From: Hanamia caeni
Lineage (GTDB): Bacteria; Bacteroidota; Bacteroidia; Chitinophagales; Chitinophagaceae
Length of the DNA stretch: 64,000 bases
Assembly (NCBI RefSeq): GCF_003721595.1
Contig: NZ_RJJR01000009.1
Span: 186,001 to 250,000 of the forward strand
Direction: 5' to 3'
Made by a program: the position numbers and the translations under genes. Under the pieces are notes generated by a model. It worked only from the letters and a program-made list of their open reading frames with translations, was not told the origin of the DNA and did not search any database. Below are positions 36,153-46,433 of the stretch, in pieces (position 1 is the first letter of the stretch; each line of letters starts with the position of its first letter).

Positions 36153-38030
36153 TTACAAAGGAAAAATATGAATGGCAACGCCATTTCTGGCAGAAATATT
36201 TAATGAAATCTTCGAATGATCATCAATCGTCATGGTTCGCATCTTAACCTTTGTAGTAGTATTCATCGTGCTATCATCTGTATAAATTACTGCCTTATAT
36301 TTTTTCCCCTTATCTAAAAAATTACAGTTCCAATTTACCTTCCTGGGCGCAGTGCCGTTCAGTGATCCTAAAAACCAGTTATCTCCGCTTCTTCTTACGA
36401 TGGTTGCAAAGCCTTCCATATCGCCTTCCAGCACCTTGGTTTCATCCCAAACTGTTGGCAATTGATTAAACCAGGCAAGTTCAGGAACTTCCTGTATTTC
36501 ACCTTCCTTACCTGTTTTTACGGAATCAGGAACCGGTTTATCATACCAATATAAAAATTGTAACGGGCTGTAAATGCAAACTGCTTTAGCCATTTGTGCC
36601 ACATGCGAACCCATTTTATCAACCCGGTTGGTAAAATAGCAATTGGTGTTATCAGCAGCGCCGGCAATACACCGGGTAAACAAAGTGGTAATAGTATGTT
36701 CTGTAAACGGACTTTCCTCATCGCCTCTTATTCCTTCCTGGGTTAATAGATTGGGATAGGTACGTGAATAACCTGTAGGGCGATACTCATCATGAATATC
36801 CACTACCATTTTGTACTTAGCTGCTTTCCTGACTGCCTCATGCAGCCAGTTTGTCCAGTACTGGGAACCGACCTGCACAAAGCCGAATTTCAATCCTTTT
36901 ATTCCCCAGGATTGATAAAGCGGAAGCAACGTATCTAACTGCCTTTCAAGCGCCCGGCGATTTACATACAGTATCACACCCACATTATTTTTTTTCCCGT
37001 AAGCGATTACTTTTTTAAGATCCAAAGGCCCCTTCGATCTGGCAGGATCTACTGAAACCCTTGTGGCATCCGAAGTATCGCTGTCTTCCTTCCCGTACCA
37101 ACCCGCATCAAAACTGATGTAACGGATACCGTGAGACGCAGCAAAATCAATACAATTGATAGCGCCGTCGGTAGTCAGAGTGGATTCACGTAATACTTTT
37201 CCCGGCTGTATCCAACTAGTATTGGAAATTTGATTGGGTTCATTCAAATTCAGTACTAAATAATTTTTTTGTAAAAGATCGGCGGGGCTTTTCCCTGCCA
37301 AAATATATCTCCAGGGGGAGCTGAGCGAATCAATTCCTTTCACTTTACCATATAGCCGCGTGATGAGATTATTATTACCGCCACTTGCAAACTTCATTCT
37401 TGCAAAATTGACTAAAGCAGCCTCACCTAAGGCTACAAAAAGATGTTCATTCAGTCTCACTGTTAATGGCCGCTCAACAACTCCTTTTATATCATTTATT
37501 TTTGTTTCAATAATGGGAGACTGTGCAAAAGAACTGGCCCATGCCGTTTCATTATCCCTAAATTTAAATTGGGATAATTCATTATCGACAACGATTGTTT
37601 TATTTTTTTGAAATATTTTGTATTGAAAAGCAAATCCTTCGTTGTAAGCGCGGCAGATAATCTTCAATTGAGAATTCTGGTCAGAGGATTTAAATTGAAA
37701 GGATACTTCGTTGTATCTGTCAGGTATATTTTTTCGCTCGCCATATACTGTTTGCCAGGAAGATGAAATTGTTTTTCTTTTTACCTCTGTCAAAGAAAAA
37801 TTTGCTGAATTCAATGCTTCCATATCAAACGCAATCATCCCCTTTTTTAATGCCTGCTGGCGCCCAATAAAAAGAGTGTATGAAACCAGGGACTGGATGC
37901 TGCTGCCGTAAGAAAATGTAGCTTTTATGTTCTTATCCGGGCTGGACAAGGTTATCTTTTGCGAAAAGCCTTGTACTGCAATGAGTACAAGGCTTATTAA
38001 CATTGTTATTTTTATTTTTTTGAATGACAT
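36153..38030 (-). CDS. Glycoside hydrolase family 97, exported
   Basis: 625 residues with a signal peptide to about 23. GH97 layout: N-terminal beta-super-sandwich (about 25-270), catalytic (beta/alpha)8 barrel (about 280-540) and C-terminal beta domain. Barrel motifs include YISFDAGWYG (304-313), RTYPNLLTQEGIRGDEE (about 423-439) and IHDEYRPTG (412-420). Retaining members have an Asp nucleophile in a K-x-D motif; here it is K381-F-G383, so the nucleophile is absent. Glu415 and Glu432 remain as candidates for general bases of an inverting enzyme. The substrate is an alpha-glucoside or alpha-galactoside. The start overlaps the SusD stop by one base. Confidence 0.9.
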   Translation of the reverse strand: MSFKKIKITMLISLVLIAVQGFSQKITLSSPDKNIKATFSYGSSIQSLVSYTLFIGRQQALKKGMIAFDMEALNSANFSLTEVKRKTISSSWQTVYGERKNIPDRYNEVSFQFKSSDQNSQLKIICRAYNEGFAFQYKIFQKNKTIVVDNELSQFKFRDNETAWASSFAQSPIIETKINDIKGVVERPLTVRLNEHLFVALGEAALVNFARMKFASGGNNNLITRLYGKVKGIDSLSSPWRYILAGKSPADLLQKNYLVLNLNEPNQISNTSWIQPGKVLRESTLTTDGAINCIDFAASHGIRYISFDAGWYGKEDSDTSDATRVSVDPARSKGPLDLKKVIAYGKKNNVGVILYVNRRALERQLDTLLPLYQSWGIKGLKFGFVQVGSQYWTNWLHEAVRKAAKYKMVVDIHDEYRPTGYSRTYPNLLTQEGIRGDEESPFTEHTITTLFTRCIAGAADNTNCYFTNRVDKMGSHVAQMAKAVCIYSPLQFLYWYDKPVPDSVKTGKEGEIQEVPELAWFNQLPTVWDETKVLEGDMEGFATIVRRSGDNWFLGSLNGTAPRKVNWNCNFLDKGKKYKAVIYTDDSTMNTTTKVKMRTMTIDDHSKISLNISARNGVAIHIFPL

Positions 38031-39772
38031 TAGTAATCCGGGTTTTGTGGAAATTCTGCCTGATTATTAGCATCGATAACCGCCTGTGGAATGGGCATCA
38101 GATTGTTTTTGGGCATCACCGTTTGCTGTGATTCAATTTGGCCAAATCGTTTCGTTCTGTCGTAAAGCAATCCTAAGCGGCAAAGTGTAAGCGTATGTAA
38201 TTCCTCACCAAATAACTCACGAATTCTCTCATCAAGAATATAGTCAATATTAACTTCATCCGGAGTGACAGGCGTAGCGCCCGCGCGCGCCCTGACTGTA
38301 TTAATATCAGCAGCAGCGCTCATATTATCACCGGCTTTCATATAGGCTTCGGCACGGACAAGATAGGTTTCAGCTAAGCGGATTGCATAAGACCCTTGAG
38401 CAAAGCCATTACTTGGATCGCCGTTATAATGCCAGTCAGACCCCATTTTCATTACTCTCGGGAAAACTCTTTCCATGGTATCCTGCCGTGAGGTAAGCCA
38501 TTCCTTTTTTATAGGATCGCCCGGTTTTAAAGAAACAACGACCTTGGAACCATCAAAAAGAGTGACGTTTGTTTTATAGGTTGTATCATAATTGGGCACT
38601 TCCACGCCATTAATTATTGGATCGGGTGCATAAAAAACCCTTTGAATATTTACAGGCGAATTGCGCATATCATTGCTGTCTGCAGCATTCCAAAGATAAT
38701 AAGTAAAGTAATTGGTGGGCCTTACCATGCTTATCCCCCGACCTGTCCAATCGCGGGCAGGCCCTGAATAGCCAAATTTTTCCAATGCCCAGAAACTCGG
38801 CCAGAAAGCACGTTCCTGGTCAGTTCTTGTGGGGAGGGTTGTATTTAATCCACCTGTAAGAAATTTATCTATTTGCATCACCCATATAGCTTCCTTATTT
38901 CCACTTTGATAATTATAATTTGATTGGGATGATGGGCTTCGCATTTGAAACATATCCCAGAATACATTTTTACCAGGTACATCTTTGCGCCATCCAAAAC
39001 GCTCAGTCATTAAGTGATAGTCGCCATCAGTTCCATCTATCACCCTGCTAGCGGCCTCAATGGCTTTTGTATACAGGGAAGAATTTTTAGTTTCATCGCC
39101 AAGAGCTATATACATTTCGGCCAGGTAATGATCGGCGGCAGCTTTTACCAATCTTCCCGGTTCTGAAGTAGTCGTGGGTAAGTTGGCAGAAGCAAATTCC
39201 AGGTCTTTTATACAAAAATCATACACCTCAGCCCTTGTATTTCTTGTAAAAGCTAAGTTGGGTGTAGTAGCGGGTTTATCAATAATAGGAACTCCTCCAA
39301 ACATATAAGACAAATAGCGGTAACCATAGGCTCTGAACAGACGTGCCTCAGCCTGCACAGCAAGTTTTTGTTCATCAGTCAGGCTTACAGCCGGATTTTC
39401 AGATTGCGCCAGGATATTATTGGCATTATAAATTATCTGGAAATGGCGGGTGAAAACATCATTAAATATTCCTCTTGTGGGATTGATTAACGACCAATCC
39501 GTAAAGGCGGCACCCGCAGGAACAGGTACGAAAATATTATCTGTTCCTGAGCCAAAATGAAAAAAATCATCTCCATTATCCCTGTTGTTATAATCAAGGC
39601 GCACCTGGCGATAAAGCTCATTTAAACCGGTTTTAAATTGTGCATAGTTAAGAAATGCGTTGTCGATCGTTAAGAAATCACCGGGAGTCTCTTTCAAAAA
39701 TTCATCATCCTTGTTACACCCTGCAAATACAACAAGAAATAAAAACAGGGCTGCGTATGTTAATCTTTTCAT
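38030..39772 (-). CDS. SusD/RagB-family glycan-binding lipoprotein, locus 2
   Basis: 580 residues. Signal peptide with lipobox VFAGC (Cys19) followed by NKDDEFLKETPGDFLT. The SusD core (RLFRAYGYRYLSYMFGGVPI, EMYIALGDETK, RLAETYLVRAEAYMKAGDN) and the closing IPQAVIDANNQAEFPQNPDY are typical. It pairs with the SusC 48 bases upstream. Its stop overlaps the GH97 start in a TAATG arrangement, which implies translational coupling. Confidence 0.96.
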   Translation of the reverse strand: MKRLTYAALFLFLVVFAGCNKDDEFLKETPGDFLTIDNAFLNYAQFKTGLNELYRQVRLDYNNRDNGDDFFHFGSGTDNIFVPVPAGAAFTDWSLINPTRGIFNDVFTRHFQIIYNANNILAQSENPAVSLTDEQKLAVQAEARLFRAYGYRYLSYMFGGVPIIDKPATTPNLAFTRNTRAEVYDFCIKDLEFASANLPTTTSEPGRLVKAAADHYLAEMYIALGDETKNSSLYTKAIEAASRVIDGTDGDYHLMTERFGWRKDVPGKNVFWDMFQMRSPSSQSNYNYQSGNKEAIWVMQIDKFLTGGLNTTLPTRTDQERAFWPSFWALEKFGYSGPARDWTGRGISMVRPTNYFTYYLWNAADSNDMRNSPVNIQRVFYAPDPIINGVEVPNYDTTYKTNVTLFDGSKVVVSLKPGDPIKKEWLTSRQDTMERVFPRVMKMGSDWHYNGDPSNGFAQGSYAIRLAETYLVRAEAYMKAGDNMSAAADINTVRARAGATPVTPDEVNIDYILDERIRELFGEELHTLTLCRLGLLYDRTKRFGQIESQQTVMPKNNLMPIPQAVIDANNQAEFPQNPDY

Positions 39773-39820
39773 GATTTTACTATTAATATTTTTTCAAAAA
39801 AGCTTTGACAAACAAATTGG

Positions 39821-42800
39821 TTAAAAAGAAACGTCTAATCCAAAAGTGACTGTTTTCATTACAGGAAAGCCGTTTACTGAGGCAAAGGTCGTTGCGGTCT
39901 CAGGATCTAAACCTTCCCACTTTGTCCATGTCAGGAGGTTTTTACCGGCAACATATACTTTCAGATTTTTTACAGGGGTGTTGGCCAATAATTTATTATC
40001 AAGTTGATACGATAAGATAACATCCTGCAGGCGGATAAAACTATGACCTTGCGAAAACTTATAGCCATAAGTATTGCTATAGTTGGGACGCGGAGTTATA
40101 TTGGATGGATGATCCGGCATCCAGTATGGCTTGTCGAGCCAGTTGGCAACTGTTGCAAAAAGCGTGTTAGGGTTCTGCGCAAACTGGTTACTTGCCAGGT
40201 AATAATTGTCTTTTCCACCACCCTGTATGGTACTGAACATAAAGTAGAGTTCCAGGTTTTTGTAAGAAATAGTATTGGAAAAAGACAATGAATAATTGGG
40301 TTTGGTGTATCCAATAATTGAACGGTCGTCAGGATCAATTTTTCCATTGTTGTTTAGATCCTTCAATTTTACATCGCCGGGCCTTCCACCATATTGCCTG
40401 ATGAAGGCAGTGTCTTCTGTTTGAATGATTCCATCGAAGGTGTAATCATAAATAGCACCTAATGATTTGCCAATAAAATAGCCATTTGCAATATCATCAT
40501 CTTCTCTTCCATCTTTGTTACCGTCCAGGCCATAAATAGTAATGATTTTATTTCTGTTTTTCCAGAAATACAATCCTGATGACCATTTAAAATCCTTGGT
40601 TTGTATGTTGTTAGTGTTTATTTGAATCTCTAATCCTGAGTTATGATTTTTCCCCAGGTTATCATCAACTGTTGTAAAACCATTCATTATTGGAATCGCC
40701 CTTCTGATAAGCAGGTCGGTGGTGTTCGAATTATAATAATCAATATTACCACTCACTACATCTTTAAAAATTGAGAAGTCCATTCCCAAATTAAAGGAAG
40801 TTGTCGTTTCCCATTTCAGGTTTTTATTGGCAAGCCGGTTTACATAAGCCGTGTTGACGGAATTGGTACCAAATAAATAATTAGAAGTTGCTATGCTGGG
40901 GAACGTAGCATAAGCGCCTACAGTTGGGTTGCCATTCTCACCATAAGAGGCTCTCAGTTTAAGAAAATTTACAAATGGCAGATTGTCTCTTACAAATGAT
41001 TCTCCGCTGGCAGTCCAGGCAGCAGCAAGCGCCCGAAAGGTACCGTATTGATTGCCTGTGGCAAAACCGGAATAACCATCTTTGCGAATAGACGCTGATA
41101 AATGATAACGTTGCTTATAAACATAATTTACTCTTGCCATGTAAGCTAATTGATCCAATTGGTTGAGGCTCGTACTAACTGATCTTTTAGTGGGGTCGCC
41201 CAGTTCCAGGCTGTTCACTCCCAATACAGTGGTTCCTGCCTGTGAAAAATCTTTTGCAGATAAACTCATGCTACGGTTCTTCACCTCCTGCCTTTCGGCC
41301 AGCAGCGTAACATCGAAAGAATGATTGTTAAAGATTTGATTGTAGTTAACAATATGACTCAAATACCAGTCTGTTCTTTGAGAATTGTTCCGGTATCCGT
41401 TGGCATCTACCAGGAATTTGGTTTGATCCTGCAAGTCAGTCAATTTCAAAGTGTTAACGAATGTTTTTTCATCATTGAATTGAGAGCCGTGCCCCTCCCA
41501 TCGATTCAATGCATAAGTGGCAGTATAAGACAATCCATCTACCCAGGGAATATCAAAGCGAAGAAAATTAGTGGAACGGTAATTCTGATTGCGGTCTTCA
41601 TCATAAGTTAAGGTTCTCCAAAAGGGGCTGAATGTGGTGGTGGAACTTTGCGGATATCGTTCATACCAGTTTTCAAAACCCGGAAATGTGGAATGTACAT
41701 AAGAGTAAGGTCCCATGATCGTACCTTTTTCCAAATCTGCTGAAACACCATCTGCATTTTTATTGGCTACAGAAAGCGTTATTCCATATTTCATCCAACT
41801 GGTGATTTTTGCCTCCAGTTTTGCGAGGAAAGTAAACTTTTTAAACTGGTCATTATACACGATCCCCTTTTGGTTCATATAATCTCCCGATACATAATAA
41901 TTTACACCTTCCGAACCGCCTGAAACACTCATCTGGTAATCCTGGAAAGGAGCCGGACTTGTTACCTCATTCCACCAGTTAACCGTATGACCGGCATTAT
42001 AAGCTTCTAATTCTTTTGGATTTAATAACCTGTCAATTTCAAGGTCAGAGGGCGAAGCTCCATTCATTTTTTGAACATCGGTTCTGAACTGGATAAATTG
42101 CGGGCCATCTCTCATATCTGGCTTGCGGGTGTAAGTCTGAATCCCTGAGGTAGCCCTGAAATTAATCAGTGGCTTACCAGCTTTGCCCCGTTTAGTGGTA
42201 ATAAGAATTACACCATTGGCTGATCTCGATCCATATACTGCTGCAGAGCTTGCATCTTTTAAAACATCTACACTGGCAATGTCACTTGGATTGATTTCGT
42301 TAAAACTGCCGGTGTAGATTACTCCATCTAAAACTATTAATGGTGATTTCTCAGCCCTGATTGAATTCTGACCGCGAATTTCAAAACTCGGATTGCCCCC
42401 CGCGTTGGTAGTTACTCCGATGTTCAGACCGGGCAATCTGCCTTTTAATGCATCCAACACATTCACATTAGGAAGGAGTGCTACAGGTGAGTTTTCTAAT
42501 TTGATAGAAGCAACAGCCCCTGTCAAATCCTTTTTCTTACTGGTGCCGTATCCAATTACTACTACATTATTAAGCGATTGAACCACTGCATTAAGTTCAA
42601 CAGTAATGTCTGGGGCTTCAGTTACTGTCACCACAGATTCTGCATAGCCAACTGATTGAATTTTCAGTTGGTCACCCACATTAGCCTTTATAGAAAATTC
42701 ACCATTTTCATCTGATACAGTGCCTGCCTGTTTACCGACCACAGTAATTGTAGCCCCTACCAGGTTAGCCTGAGTTTTACTATCCAGCACTTTGCCGTGC

Positions 42801-42961
42801 ACTGTAATTTGCTGTGCAAATGCCTGGCAACAAAAGACCATTAAACAAAAAGCAAATAATGATATTTTTTTTATTATCGCTTTTGGTGGCTCTTTTTTAC
42901 AGTTCTCAGAAGTGGAGATTGGTTTTACAAAACCAAGATTTGGCGTAAAATAATTTTTCAT
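39821..42961 (-). CDS. SusC/RagA-family TonB-dependent transporter, locus 2
   Basis: 1046 residues. A long N-terminal leader runs to a signal peptide cleavage near residue 49; CarboxypepD_reg-like domain about 52-125 (GKVLDSKTQANLVGATITVV); VVVIGYGTSKKKDL about 132-145; plug about 146-260 (DASSAAVYGSRSANGVILI); then the barrel ending in FGLDVSF. There is no STN domain, so this transporter is not expected to signal through a FecR/sigma pair, consistent with the AraC regulator in the same locus. It imports oligosaccharides made at the cell surface. Confidence 0.96.
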   Translation of the reverse strand: MKNYFTPNLGFVKPISTSENCKKEPPKAIIKKISLFAFCLMVFCCQAFAQQITVHGKVLDSKTQANLVGATITVVGKQAGTVSDENGEFSIKANVGDQLKIQSVGYAESVVTVTEAPDITVELNAVVQSLNNVVVIGYGTSKKKDLTGAVASIKLENSPVALLPNVNVLDALKGRLPGLNIGVTTNAGGNPSFEIRGQNSIRAEKSPLIVLDGVIYTGSFNEINPSDIASVDVLKDASSAAVYGSRSANGVILITTKRGKAGKPLINFRATSGIQTYTRKPDMRDGPQFIQFRTDVQKMNGASPSDLEIDRLLNPKELEAYNAGHTVNWWNEVTSPAPFQDYQMSVSGGSEGVNYYVSGDYMNQKGIVYNDQFKKFTFLAKLEAKITSWMKYGITLSVANKNADGVSADLEKGTIMGPYSYVHSTFPGFENWYERYPQSSTTTFSPFWRTLTYDEDRNQNYRSTNFLRFDIPWVDGLSYTATYALNRWEGHGSQFNDEKTFVNTLKLTDLQDQTKFLVDANGYRNNSQRTDWYLSHIVNYNQIFNNHSFDVTLLAERQEVKNRSMSLSAKDFSQAGTTVLGVNSLELGDPTKRSVSTSLNQLDQLAYMARVNYVYKQRYHLSASIRKDGYSGFATGNQYGTFRALAAAWTASGESFVRDNLPFVNFLKLRASYGENGNPTVGAYATFPSIATSNYLFGTNSVNTAYVNRLANKNLKWETTTSFNLGMDFSIFKDVVSGNIDYYNSNTTDLLIRRAIPIMNGFTTVDDNLGKNHNSGLEIQINTNNIQTKDFKWSSGLYFWKNRNKIITIYGLDGNKDGREDDDIANGYFIGKSLGAIYDYTFDGIIQTEDTAFIRQYGGRPGDVKLKDLNNNGKIDPDDRSIIGYTKPNYSLSFSNTISYKNLELYFMFSTIQGGGKDNYYLASNQFAQNPNTLFATVANWLDKPYWMPDHPSNITPRPNYSNTYGYKFSQGHSFIRLQDVILSYQLDNKLLANTPVKNLKVYVAGKNLLTWTKWEGLDPETATTFASVNGFPVMKTVTFGLDVSF

Positions 42962-43076
42962 ATTTAATTTAGTTTAAAGGGCAGAAATTTTTGGTTATAA
43001 GGATAGACAATGAACTTATTTGAATCATTTTTTTAATAGATTTTGAATAAAAAGAAAAGAAGATGTATTCCGGATT

Positions 43077-43084
43077 CAAATGTA
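43077..43084 (-). promoter_or_regulatory. Candidate -7 element for locus 2 SusC
   Basis: CAAATGTA on the plus strand, TACATTTG on the minus strand, matches TAnnTTTG and lies about 116 bases before the SusC start. No TTG sits at the usual distance, as expected if an activator is needed. Confidence 0.35.
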
Positions 43085-43168
43085 TTCTGATTGCGGATAA
43101 GAAAGAATAGGCGATTTAACTGTATGGATGGACATTCTTATGATTTGCAGGACGCTTATTGAATTGTG

Positions 43169-45169
43169 CTAACGAATTTTTAATGTAGTTCCATCCGGTG
43201 GCAAAGCAACAGAAAAAATTCTTTTGTTTATGGTAATTGAAAAGGCTCCGCCGGTATGACTGGGGTCGCTGGCATAAATTCCGCCATCTGATACCAGGAT
43301 AAGGCAGGGTTTATTTACAGAAATAAAAAAGGTAGATAGTCTTGTTTTTGCTGCTTTATAAAATGCGGCCATTACCGTTTTCTTATCAAACCATACAGCC
43401 TGGCAAATACTGTCATTGCGCAAAATTTTCCATGATGGATTCTTTGCAATCACTTCTGCCTGTTGTGGCGTGGAAGCAAATGCTACCACATAACCTGAAG
43501 CGGTATTAGCGGGTGAATGAATAATCAATGGCATGAAAATTTTATCCTTTACTATCTCAGAGCTTTCTGATTTATTTATTTCAGACCAGCTAGCGGTTTT
43601 ATTTTTTAATTGTATTTCGATGCTGTCTTTTTCCAGGGGGATATATACAAATTGGTTTTGATAAACCCAATCAATATGGTCATAGTTATGTAGCCCTTCC
43701 TGTAAAATATTGCCCACCCTGTTCAACGTTACATCACCTTGCCAGCGGCATTGGTCAAGTACAGTAAAAGCACTTTTAGTCAGGTTTTTTGTTTTTATTC
43801 CTGCAATTAAAGCCACGGTAATATCTTTATAAGAAGCCCAAAACTTTTTTGCCCTTAAGGTTTGATCATCTTTTTTCAATGAATAATCCATTACTGCAAG
43901 GCCACAGTTATTATCGCTTACATTTCCTACAAATTTTTGCCGTTGGATTTTATTTTTTATATCACCGCTGAAATTGGTAATCCCCGGAAGCTTCTCCCAA
44001 TCCCAAAAGGGCATCAGGTCGTAGTATTCATTGCCATTACTGATAAAATAACCATCGCCGCTGTTTAATAAATCGCCTTTCAGATTTTCTTCATTAATGG
44101 ATTCCGTCAATAAAGTGCGTATGGAATTTGTTTTCAGAAAAAAACTAAAATCCTTTTGTTGATAGGCAGTAAAATCAGAATAAGGAAAATAGCGATATCC
44201 TTGTAACCATGCTTTTCCCTCCTGAACTGCCAGCATATTTTTAAAAGCGTTAATGCTATCCGGCTGCAACTGGTAAAGAAGCGGAATAATATTCCTGATA
44301 TCAGCACTATGTAAGGCATGTAAACGGCTGGCGGCTCTGTCAATCGTGCCGGGAACGGTATTAATACCTCTTGCCATCCATTGCCATCCCTTTAATGCAA
44401 AATCAGTAAGCACCTGTATTTTTGCAGGAGGAAATGCAAGCCACAATCCGCGCAACTCCCATGCAAGACGAACATTGTCTAAGAGAAAAGCGCCGCCATA
44501 ATGATACATCTGCAACCGGCTGCCATGCTGATGAAAGCTATAATCCGGCTGAACACCTTCTTTGGTAGTAATTTTAATTACCGACAATATCGTATCGCGG
44601 CATTGCTGCATCAAAGCAAAATTGTGGGTTAAAGCGCCATAATGCAAACCCAAATCTGCACTCCAAACCAGGTTGGCACCCGTGCCTGCTAACTTGTACT
44701 GGGCCAGCACTTCAAGCGATTGGTTTAATTGTTCGAATGATAAGCTGTCTTTCATCAGCACAATAATATCCCTCATTATTTGTGGAATACCAATTTCATT
44801 AAACCACCAGTTTTTACTTTTATAACGATTGCTATTCCAGTGGTCAAGTGCAAGTGAAATAGTTCTTTTAATTTTTTCAGAATGATAAGCCGTAGAATTT
44901 TCTTTTGACCAGGCCATTGCCAAAGAACGTATTCTTCGCAGGTGATCAGCTACCTGCCAGTAGCCAGGCTGATTATTTTCGTAATTAATATCACTCCACA
45001 TTCCTTCTTCATTTACAGGAGGAATATTTTCAAAATGCGTCAGCGATGTATCTGTTAAGAGTAAATAGATTTTATACCGGTTCAACATAGAATCAATATC
45101 CTGCTGGCTTTGAGCATAACCAATTATTGATATGAAAGCTAAGCTAATGCAGCATGCTAATTTTTTCAT
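43169..45169 (-). CDS. Polysaccharide lyase family 8 enzyme
   Basis: 666 residues with a signal peptide to about 19. N-terminal alpha/alpha toroid (about 20-330) followed by the large beta-sandwich domains. Catalytic residues of PL8 are in place: aromatic patch N120-W-W, Asn166 in GTGANLVWS, His215 in SFHQHGSRLQ and Tyr224 in MYHYGG. The spacings (49 and 9) fit the known lyases, and Arg in AASRLHALHS follows. Known PL8 enzymes cleave hyaluronan, chondroitin or xanthan next to uronic acid by beta-elimination. Shorter than many family members. It lies next to GH88, which acts on its type of product. Confidence 0.9.
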   Translation of the reverse strand: MKKLACCISLAFISIIGYAQSQQDIDSMLNRYKIYLLLTDTSLTHFENIPPVNEEGMWSDINYENNQPGYWQVADHLRRIRSLAMAWSKENSTAYHSEKIKRTISLALDHWNSNRYKSKNWWFNEIGIPQIMRDIIVLMKDSLSFEQLNQSLEVLAQYKLAGTGANLVWSADLGLHYGALTHNFALMQQCRDTILSVIKITTKEGVQPDYSFHQHGSRLQMYHYGGAFLLDNVRLAWELRGLWLAFPPAKIQVLTDFALKGWQWMARGINTVPGTIDRAASRLHALHSADIRNIIPLLYQLQPDSINAFKNMLAVQEGKAWLQGYRYFPYSDFTAYQQKDFSFFLKTNSIRTLLTESINEENLKGDLLNSGDGYFISNGNEYYDLMPFWDWEKLPGITNFSGDIKNKIQRQKFVGNVSDNNCGLAVMDYSLKKDDQTLRAKKFWASYKDITVALIAGIKTKNLTKSAFTVLDQCRWQGDVTLNRVGNILQEGLHNYDHIDWVYQNQFVYIPLEKDSIEIQLKNKTASWSEINKSESSEIVKDKIFMPLIIHSPANTASGYVVAFASTPQQAEVIAKNPSWKILRNDSICQAVWFDKKTVMAAFYKAAKTRLSTFFISVNKPCLILVSDGGIYASDPSHTGGAFSITINKRIFSVALPPDGTTLKIR

Positions 45170-45211
45170 AGATTTTCCCGTTGATAAGAAATTATAAGTT
45201 TTTAATTTCGT

Positions 45212-46417
45212 CTATTCATTACCGTTAGCATGCAATATTTTGAGCATCACTACACCATGAGGGGCAACCTTAGCAGTAAAAGATTTTTTTAATAACCCCT
45301 GGTTGGCATGTCGCCACAGGTCTCTCATTTTTAGTTTTCCCTGCATATCCAAATCATTTTTCTTCAATTGAATTTTCAGAGATGAATTTGTTTTATTAAA
45401 AAGAATTACCGCTTTTGCTTCATCGCTCAATGGTTTCACCCAAATCTCATAATTCTTTTCTGAAACTATCCTGGTACCCTGCTTTCCTTCTTTATCCTGA
45501 TTTATGGCAATCACTTCTTTATTGGTAATAATCTTTTTTATTTCCGGGGGCATATTGCGTACGTCATTTCCTAAAAATAAAGGAGCTGCCAGCAATGACC
45601 AAAAGCTAAACTGTGCCTGCTGCTCGGCTAATGTTTGTTTATTATTTCTGGCATAACCCACTATCAGGTTATCCGGGTCGTTCCAGTGTCCGGGGCCAGC
45701 ATATTTTTCTTTTCCTAAAACCTGTGTTTCTAATGTTGAATACCAATTTTGATATGTTACTTCCGGATTTTTTTCAATAAACTTCACAATGTCGCCGCCG
45801 GTTCGCCATGTATTGCCGAGAGCAGCTCCCCAAAGATGTGTAGTATCACTATAAAAAATACAAAGATTAAAAATGACAGGCCTTCCTGTTGCCTTCAATG
45901 CATTGCCCATGCGGGTAAATAATTCTTTATCGGAATGTCCTTCTTTGTTGCCACAGGCGTCATATTTTAAATAATCAATACCCCATGAGGCGTAGGTTTT
46001 TGCATCAAGTTCTTCGTGGCCATAACTTCCGGGGTAGCCTGCGCAGGTGGTGGCGCCGGCAGAAGAATAGATACCTAATTTCAACCCGCGGGCGTGCAGG
46101 TAATCGGCAAGAAATTTCAGGCCATGCGGAAATCTTTTTTTATCTGCAAACTGCCTTCCGTTTTCATCACGCGTTTTGGCCATCCATCCATCATCCAATT
46201 GTAAAATAGTGTAGCCTAAATCGCGCAAGCCCGTGCTAACCATTGCATCAGCCGTCTCCATTATCTTTTTTTCATTGATGGTATCTACAAAAGGATACCA
46301 GCTTGACCACCCCATCGGCGGTGTTAATGCAAGGCCATTTTGCTGCGCTTTTATTGAGCTTGGGCTTAAAAAGAATACCAGCAATAAAAGATATTGTGCG
46401 AAATATTTTTTGTTCAT
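45212..46417 (-). CDS. GH27 alpha-galactosidase, exported
   Basis: 401 residues from MNKKYFAQYLL, the start that gives a clean signal peptide and does not overlap the GH88 gene; an upstream Met at 46447 is possible. GH27 motifs: LTPPMGWSSW, LQLDDGWMA, YLKYDACGN (nucleophile Asp about 153) and WRTGGDI (acid/base Asp about 209), then GHWNDPDNLIVG. It removes terminal alpha-galactose with retention; some family members act on alpha-N-acetylgalactosamine or beta-arabinopyranose. The C-terminal beta domain is complete. Confidence 0.94.
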   Translation of the reverse strand: MNKKYFAQYLLLLVFFLSPSSIKAQQNGLALTPPMGWSSWYPFVDTINEKKIMETADAMVSTGLRDLGYTILQLDDGWMAKTRDENGRQFADKKRFPHGLKFLADYLHARGLKLGIYSSAGATTCAGYPGSYGHEELDAKTYASWGIDYLKYDACGNKEGHSDKELFTRMGNALKATGRPVIFNLCIFYSDTTHLWGAALGNTWRTGGDIVKFIEKNPEVTYQNWYSTLETQVLGKEKYAGPGHWNDPDNLIVGYARNNKQTLAEQQAQFSFWSLLAAPLFLGNDVRNMPPEIKKIITNKEVIAINQDKEGKQGTRIVSEKNYEIWVKPLSDEAKAVILFNKTNSSLKIQLKKNDLDMQGKLKMRDLWRHANQGLLKKSFTAKVAPHGVVMLKILHANGNE

Positions 46418-46433
46418 GTTCAGGTTGCTTTTT

